A stretch of 64,000 nt of DNA from contig JAEEXI010000002.1 of the NCBI GenBank assembly GCA_016291495.1, positions 215,425 through 279,424 of the forward strand, written 5' to 3'. The stretch is from Prevotella sp. (GTDB lineage Bacteria; Bacteroidota; Bacteroidia; Bacteroidales; Bacteroidaceae). How positions within the stretch are numbered: position 1 is the stretch's first letter; each line of letters begins with the position of its first letter. Position numbers and translations under genes: made by a program. Of this stretch, positions 59,247 to 64,000 are shown piece after piece. The notes beneath the pieces are model-generated. The model did no database searches. It saw only the letters and a program-made list of their open reading frames with translations, and had not been told where the DNA came from.

Positions 59247-61783
59247 TGACTATGGCACAGAGTAATTTCTTCCCCAGTCGCCCAGATCTGACGCCTCAGA
59301 TTTATGCCTACAGCGACCCACGCTATGAGGGTATGCTGAAGGTGGGCTATACGGCTCATGATGTTCAAAAGCGTGTAGCTGAACAATATCCCACAAAGCG
59401 TCCTGATGGTAAGTTGCCCTACAAAATAGTCTATCAAGACAGCAGCGTCAGAGAAGACGGAACAGCCTTTACTGACAAGATGGTACACTGGTGGCTCAAA
59501 AAGAACGGCTTCGTGAATACAGGCGGTGAGTGGTTCCGATGTACAGCCAGCGACGTGCGTGCAGCTATGTATGCTTTGAAGAGTGGTACAGAGAATGAGG
59601 AACATCGCACGGAAACCTTCAAGATGCGTGATGAACAGCAGGACGCAGTAAACAAGACAGCAGCATATTTTACCAACTATAAGCGCGAAACAGGTAAAAC
59701 GCCTCACTTCCTATGGAACTGCAAGATGCGTTTCGGTAAGACCTTTACCGCCTATCAGCTGGCTAAGCATATGGGGTGGAAACGTATTCTCGTTTTGACA
59801 TTCAAACCTGCTGTTGAGAGTGCTTGGGAAGAAGACCTAATGACGCATGTTGACTTCAAGGGTTGGCAGTTTATATCACGTACCTCAGAATTGACATACG
59901 AAACGGCTGACCATTCTCGCCCCATTGTTTGCTTCGGTTCTTTCCAAGACTTTTTAGGCAAGAACAAGGCAGGTGGTATCAAGGTTAAAAACGAGTGGGT
60001 TCACATGGTGAATTGGGATGTAATCATTCTCGACGAATATCACTATGGTGCTTGGCGCGAGAATGCTAAAGATTTGTTCTATAGTGAGGAAAAGGCCGAA
60101 CAGCAGGCTCAGGATGGTGAGGCACTTGACTACTTCGACGAGGACAACATGCCTATCACAACCAATCACTACCTTTACCTCTCAGGAACTCCCTTCCGGG
60201 CTATTGCATCGGGTGAGTTTATTGAAGAGCAGATATTCAACTGGACCTATAGTCAGGAGCAAGAGAAAAAGGAGAAATGGGACAGTGATGGCGAAAATCC
60301 TTACGAGATGATGCCTCGTATGGTGCTGATGACCTATCAGATGCCAAACGACTTAGTGAAAGTTGCACAGGAAGGAGAGTTTGATGAGTTCGACCTGAAT
60401 GAATTCTTTGCAGCTGATATCCCAGAAGGTGGAGACCACAATTTCGCAACCTTCCGACATGAGGACGAGGTGCAGAAATGGCTCGACCTGATTCGTGGTG
60501 CTTATCGTGAATCTATCAAGGATGATTTGACGCTACGTAACGAAAAACCGCCAATGCCTTTTAGTCATGCACCATTGCTGCGAATATTGAATCATACTTT
60601 CTGGTTCTTGCCTTCAGTAGCTTCGTGCTATGCGATGAGAAATTTGTTGGGTCAGCGCAACAACGTGTTCTATCACGACTTTAAGATTGTTGTGGCAGCA
60701 GGAACAGAGGCTGGTATCGGTGTAGGTGCTCTGCCTCCTGTTCGTAAGGCGATGGATAACCCATTAGAAACACGCACCATCACGTTGTCGTGCGGAAAAC
60801 TGACTACTGGTGTTACTGTGAAACCTTGGTCGGGTATCTTCATGCTCAGAAACAGTTCGTCGCCTGAGACCTATTTCCAGGCAGCATTCCGTGTGCAGAG
60901 CCCTTGGGTCATCAAGAATCCGACGGATGACGATCCCAATCGCACAGAGATTATGAAGCGCGAGTGCTATGTGTTCGACTTTGCGCCCAATCGTGCTCTG
61001 CGCCAGATAGCGGACTATTCTTGCCGTCTAAATGTAGATGAGGACCAGCCAGAAAAGAAGGTTGCCGACTTTATCAAGTTCCTGCCCGTTCTGGCCTACG
61101 ATGGTATGCATATGAAGCAGATAGATGCTGCAGGTATCTTGGATATTGCTATGAGCGGAACTTCGGCAACGTTACTGGCCCGTCGCTGGGAGAGTGCATT
61201 GCTGGTGAATGTGGACAATATCACCTTGCAACGACTGCTCGCCAATGAAGAGGCATTAGCAGCACTCATGAGTATAGAAGGCTTCCGTTCGCTGAACAAG
61301 GATATTGAGACTATCATCAACAAGAGCGAGGCCGTGAAGAAAGCCAAAGCAAAAGCTAACGACAAGGAACTCACCATCAAAGAGAAGCGCAAGCTGACGG
61401 AAGATGAGAAGGAGATGAAGTCGCTACGCAAGCAGATACAGGACAAGCTCATCAAGTTTGCCACACGCATACCTATCTTTATGTATCTGACAGACTTCCG
61501 TGAGCAATGCCTGAAGGATGTCATTACCCAGTTAGAGCCAGGACTGTTCCATAAAGTGACAGGTCTAACGGTGAAAGACTTTGAGTTGTTAGTGAGTTTG
61601 AATGTGTTCAATTCTGCTATCATGAACGATGCCGTCTATAAGTTCAAACGCTACGAAGATGGCTCGTTGGAGTACATCGGTTTCGATAATTCTATGAAGG
61701 AGAGCAAGCGTGTGGGTGGTTTCGATAGCACCTTACCGCGTGAAGTATTTGAAGAGTTGTATTTTGTAAATGAGGATAGATAG
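59246..61783 (+). CDS. GIY-YIG (T5orf172)-superfamily 2 helicase fusion
   Basis: 845 aa, start overlapping the previous stop (TAATG). Residues 12-110 form a T5orf172 domain: PQIYAYSDPRYEGMLKVGYT, VQKRVAEQYPTKRPDG and GGEWFRC (Glu). The helicase core follows: Walker A WNCKMRFGKTFTAYQLA (about 152), motif II DVIILDEYHYGAW, motif III YLYLSGTPFRA, motifs V-VI with TTGVTVKPW and QAAFRVQSPW. A Lys/Glu-rich coil (about 690-735: KKAKAKANDKELTIKEKRK) precedes the C-terminal region. Domain order suggests a DNA-translocating restriction subunit whose nuclease is GIY-YIG, not PD-(D/E)XK. Confidence 0.85.
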   Translation: MTMAQSNFFPSRPDLTPQIYAYSDPRYEGMLKVGYTAHDVQKRVAEQYPTKRPDGKLPYKIVYQDSSVREDGTAFTDKMVHWWLKKNGFVNTGGEWFRCTASDVRAAMYALKSGTENEEHRTETFKMRDEQQDAVNKTAAYFTNYKRETGKTPHFLWNCKMRFGKTFTAYQLAKHMGWKRILVLTFKPAVESAWEEDLMTHVDFKGWQFISRTSELTYETADHSRPIVCFGSFQDFLGKNKAGGIKVKNEWVHMVNWDVIILDEYHYGAWRENAKDLFYSEEKAEQQAQDGEALDYFDEDNMPITTNHYLYLSGTPFRAIASGEFIEEQIFNWTYSQEQEKKEKWDSDGENPYEMMPRMVLMTYQMPNDLVKVAQEGEFDEFDLNEFFAADIPEGGDHNFATFRHEDEVQKWLDLIRGAYRESIKDDLTLRNEKPPMPFSHAPLLRILNHTFWFLPSVASCYAMRNLLGQRNNVFYHDFKIVVAAGTEAGIGVGALPPVRKAMDNPLETRTITLSCGKLTTGVTVKPWSGIFMLRNSSSPETYFQAAFRVQSPWVIKNPTDDDPNRTEIMKRECYVFDFAPNRALRQIADYSCRLNVDEDQPEKKVADFIKFLPVLAYDGMHMKQIDAAGILDIAMSGTSATLLARRWESALLVNVDNITLQRLLANEEALAALMSIEGFRSLNKDIETIINKSEAVKKAKAKANDKELTIKEKRKLTEDEKEMKSLRKQIQDKLIKFATRIPIFMYLTDFREQCLKDVITQLEPGLFHKVTGLTVKDFELLVSLNVFNSAIMNDAVYKFKRYEDGSLEYIGFDNSMKESKRVGGFDSTLPREVFEELYFVNEDR

Positions 61784-61789
61784 AGATTT

Positions 61790-63289
61790 ATGCACATCAA
61801 GAATTTCGATGGTTTTGAAATCCGTTTCCATGGTCCTGACTTGCATCGGGTCGAGATAGACTCTCTTATGAGTTTCCTTCATAAACAGATAGAAGAGATA
61901 GATAGCTATTCTGACAAGTCATTGTTTTTTCAAAATCCGAAAATCTTTGAGGGCTGGTTAGATTTGGTTAGAACTATAAAAAAAATCGAAACATGGGAAG
62001 CCACTGAAGATAAAACTAAATGGGAAGACCGCACAGAAACCTATGTTGCGTATATTCTTACCTTGAGAGAGTATTTTCTAAAATACCAAACCCTCTATTG
62101 CACGTATTTTGGCCAAATTAGAAAAATAATCAATGAATATGGCGATACGCAGGATGAATATTTCATTAGCAGTGACGCAAAGGAAATACTATTAGCCGAG
62201 AAGGATTTGTTGGATTTGGATGACGTAACCCAGTTTCTGACAGATTTAAACAGCAGCTCCTTAGATACCCGGTATTCTGTATTCAAAACACTATCAAAAG
62301 TCTTTGATTTTTTGTCAGCATTATTGGATAACGGTTTAATAATACTTATGGAGTTAAACCCATCCATTGATGATTTTGCTAAAGCTATTGACGATGATTT
62401 GAGGGAATGGACGTTCTCTTTTGGGGAGTCAATTTTGAAGGGAATGAAAGAAGACTTGAATAGACATTTTAAAGAATATCGTACCGCCCCCTATACTCCT
62501 GAACTTTGGGGGCAACTGTTAGATGCAGATGAGGATGCACTCAAAATGGCTAAATGTCAGGAACTCGCAACATGTGATGATGTAAAGCAAGAACACTGGG
62601 GTGAAGACATGAAAACACAGATGGACGAAAATAGCAATTTGATGCAGCTTATTTATTCTTCTTGCCGTACCGATGAACTATTTGATATGAGAAAGGTTGT
62701 TGATATACAACGATTTATCTCATTACTGACCCCAGATAACCTCGATATGTTTTATGATATCATCGTCAGGCGTAGTCTTATCCAGTGTGAGATGTTTCCT
62801 GAACTTAAAAAACAGCATGAGGAATGGTTGAATAATGACAATGAACAACAGCCTGAACAAAACAATGAAACTGGTATGGATGCAGCCCGTCAGTCTAAGC
62901 TGGATGATATTATTGGCATATTAAAAAGGGGTGACTGGAAGCAACCTGCAACAGCAGACAATATCGAACAGCTGTTGAATATCGTTTTTGGCAAGGACAC
63001 ATCATTACTTGAGGAGGGAGATGCTGACAAGTGTGAAAAGATGTGGGCGTTAGTTGAAGGTGGAGGTGGTGACAGAATAGTGATAGTACCTGCTAATCTT
63101 GCAGGATTCTTTTCTGATGAAAACCTACTTACCGGTTCGCCCAAAGAAATTAGTAACGACCTTTTCGGCAAGCACAATAATCAGAGCAACAATATCAACA
63201 AGGGTAAATCGAATTATCGCAGCAATGCATTTGAGGAAATCATTCCATTCCTAAAGAAATACATAGAGAAGATTATTCGTCATGTATAA
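61790..63289 (+). CDS. Unrecognised 499-aa protein of the restriction-like operon
   Basis: No family recognised. No signal or membrane segment. Mostly helical and acidic. N-terminal third has FEGWLDLVRTIKKIETWEAT, the middle DEDALKMAKCQELATCDDVK and RRSLIQCEMFPELKKQHEEW, then an Asn/Gln-rich linker (NNDNEQQPEQNNETG, about 352-366). The C-terminal third has KLDDIIGILKRGDWKQPATA and ends FEEIIPFLKKYIEKIIRHV. Starts 6 bp after the helicase stop and is followed by the operon terminator, so it belongs to the system. A recognition, immunity or regulatory subunit is possible but unsupported by motifs. Confidence 0.65.
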   Translation: MHIKNFDGFEIRFHGPDLHRVEIDSLMSFLHKQIEEIDSYSDKSLFFQNPKIFEGWLDLVRTIKKIETWEATEDKTKWEDRTETYVAYILTLREYFLKYQTLYCTYFGQIRKIINEYGDTQDEYFISSDAKEILLAEKDLLDLDDVTQFLTDLNSSSLDTRYSVFKTLSKVFDFLSALLDNGLIILMELNPSIDDFAKAIDDDLREWTFSFGESILKGMKEDLNRHFKEYRTAPYTPELWGQLLDADEDALKMAKCQELATCDDVKQEHWGEDMKTQMDENSNLMQLIYSSCRTDELFDMRKVVDIQRFISLLTPDNLDMFYDIIVRRSLIQCEMFPELKKQHEEWLNNDNEQQPEQNNETGMDAARQSKLDDIIGILKRGDWKQPATADNIEQLLNIVFGKDTSLLEEGDADKCEKMWALVEGGGGDRIVIVPANLAGFFSDENLLTGSPKEISNDLFGKHNNQSNNINKGKSNYRSNAFEEIIPFLKKYIEKIIRHV

Positions 63290-63406
63290 TTCTGAATAGA
63301 ATTCTGAGACAATTCTGAATCGCCAAGCAGGTTTTAAGCATCTGTTTGGCGATTTTTTATTTTACTTGAAATCAATACGTTACAATAATTCTGAAATTAA
63401 TTCTGA
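63288..63406. repeat. Five AATTCTGA repeats after the restriction-like operon
   Basis: AATTCTGA at 63288, 63300, 63311, 63387 and 63399, i.e. spaced 12, 11, 76 and 12 bp, close to a helical turn within each cluster. Two or three extend to the near-palindrome ATTC-T-GAAT. Binding sites for a protein are a plausible reading. Confidence 0.6.
63319..63360 (+). terminator. Terminator of the restriction-like operon
   Basis: 12-bp stem ATCGCCAAGCAG/CTGTTTGGCGAT (one G-T pair) with an 11-nt loop, then TTTTTT. Confidence 0.85.
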
Positions 63407-63423
63407 GAATTATTGCATTAAAT

Positions 63424-63625
63424 GTTGTCAGTTACAGAGAACCGTTTCCTTTGCAGTGTCGAAAGTTGATAAAACAACGAGTAGATGAGTTCTTTGACAT
63501 ATTGGTACAAACGAAAATTGATCCACTAACGATAAGTGTTTTTCTATTTTTCTTATCCTTTGATAAAACAGGCGGTCAGCGGACTGCCAAAGCCTGCCCT
63601 GCTGAGACAGCACGGCAGTTTTTTA
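63424..63625 (+). ncRNA. Candidate structured small RNA or leader
   Basis: A promoter-like TTCCTTTG at about 63446-63453, a roughly 170-nt stretch without ORF, and two adjacent hairpins at the end: GGCGGTC/GACTGCC (63571-63588) and CTGCCcTGCTG/CAGCAcGGCAG (63594-63618) followed by TTTTTT. TTGATAAAACA occurs twice (63466, 63560). Shape and size suit a terminated small RNA, or an attenuator ahead of the OB-like gene at 63689. No known RNA family assigned. Confidence 0.5.
63594..63624 (+). terminator. Intrinsic terminator of the candidate RNA
   Basis: 11-bp stem with one C-C mismatch (63594-63604 with 63608-63618), triloop AGA, then six T. Confidence 0.8.
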
Positions 63626-63688
63626 AATAGACATTTTTTCAATCTTAAAGGTCGCAGTAAGGAGGCGACGTAAAATAAATAAAGTATT

Positions 63689-63970
63689 GTGGAAACAAAA
63701 ATTCTAAAAGTGGTACGCCAGGGCGATAGCTTCAGCGTACAGAGCCAAAAGGCTGAAGGTGGTCAGATTCAGAAGTGCAACATTGTGTTGCGCGAACTGG
63801 GTGGTGGCAAGTTTGAAAATGAGTTTGTGTGCGCTATGCTGGGCAATCAGGCGGCGTGCAGGTTCTACGAAGGTGATGTGGTGTTGGCCACGCTTCGTTT
63901 CTCTACGCACGAGTATCAGGGACAGACGTTCCAAGAGATTTTAGCAACGGATATCGTGAAAGTAAATTGA
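63689..63970 (+). CDS. 93-aa small protein, OB-fold-like, GTG start
   Basis: Begins METKILKVVRQGDSFSVQSQ from a GTG; continues QKCNIVLRELGGGKFENEFV, LGNQAACRFYEGDVVLATLR and THEYQGQTFQEILATDIVKV. The strand pattern and the FYEGDVVLATLRF/QTFQEI endings suggest a short OB-fold, reminiscent of the DUF3127 protein at 3.6 kb (which has EFNGRWYNDVRAYNV at the equivalent place). Single-strand nucleic-acid binding is an inference. No good ATG exists, and an AGGAGG lies about 20 bp upstream. The stop lies in the first unit of an AAATTGA heptad array. Confidence 0.6.
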   Translation: METKILKVVRQGDSFSVQSQKAEGGQIQKCNIVLRELGGGKFENEFVCAMLGNQAACRFYEGDVVLATLRFSTHEYQGQTFQEILATDIVKVN

Positions 63971-63998
63971 AAATTGAAAATTGAGAATTGAAAATTAA
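63964..63998. repeat. Heptad array at the stop of the OB-like gene
   Basis: Five 7-bp units: AAATTGA three times, GAATTGA, AAATTAA. The first unit supplies the TGA stop. The window ends 2 bp later, so the array may continue. Confidence 0.85.
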
Positions 63999-64000
63999 CC

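Overview
The window reads as a chromosomal segment of a Bacteroidota bacterium, most likely a Prevotella-type member of the Bacteroidales. The grounds are: recurrent promoters of the Bacteroidota form (-33 TTTG, about 20 bp spacer, -7 TAnnTTTG); a eukaryote/archaeal-type prolyl-tRNA synthetase; a class-3 fructose bisphosphatase; a serine palmitoyltransferase-type enzyme; a homoserine kinase of the phosphoglycerate-mutase fold inside the thr cluster; an HU-like protein next to a 'smalltalk'-type peptide; and a BspA-like leucine-rich protein with a dockerin-like tail. Species assignment is inference.

Layout. 1-3.5 kb (minus): dnaN, a DEDDh exonuclease, coaBC and a partial DUF4835 gene form one operon. 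3.6-9.2 kb: a DUF3127 protein with an SSB-like tail, rpsA, proS, an OmpA lipoprotein and mtgA. 9.2-17.6 kb (minus): a long phoH-purC-menG-aroE-TPM-lemA-purM-prfA-pyrF run. 17.8-24.4 kb: a DUF5715 protein and the threonine genes thrA, apgM-type homoserine kinase and thrC, with a peptide/lipoprotein pair on the opposite strand wedged between the kinase and thrC. 24.5-31.4 kb: two tandem acyl-CoA synthetases and two overlapping Cache-HAMP sensors, one without a kinase core. 31.5-43.8 kb (minus): a 13-gene run purU-hisH-hisA-hisF-hisIE-ftsE-lysC-lysA-GT2-GT-fbp-hppK-M64 peptidase. 43.9-50.7 kb: cyclophilin, malic enzyme, tRNA-Cys, a FeoB-associated-type peptide, a lipid kinase, serine palmitoyltransferase and tRNA-Pro. 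50.7-54.6 kb: smalltalk peptide, HU-like protein, umuDC and a repeat-derived lipoprotein.

The most system-like part is 55.8-63.3 kb. It is a tightly packed plus-strand operon of six genes: a GIY-YIG (T5orf172) nuclease fused to a possible PUA/EVE-like reader, a 110-aa RNA-polymerase-alpha-CTD-like protein, two adjacent N6-methyltransferase-type proteins that split the canonical motifs between them, a GIY-YIG-superfamily-2 helicase fusion, and an unrecognised 499-aa protein. It looks like a restriction or anti-phage system. It is followed by a terminator, AATTCTGA repeats and a candidate structured RNA.

A second signal runs through the whole window: short tandem arrays, usually five imperfect 7-bp or 8-bp units (35 or 40 bp), with a different unit sequence at each locus. 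They lie between genes and also in frame inside core genes (coaBC twice, thrC twice, the homoserine kinase gene, hisH, the DUF5715 gene and a sensor gene).
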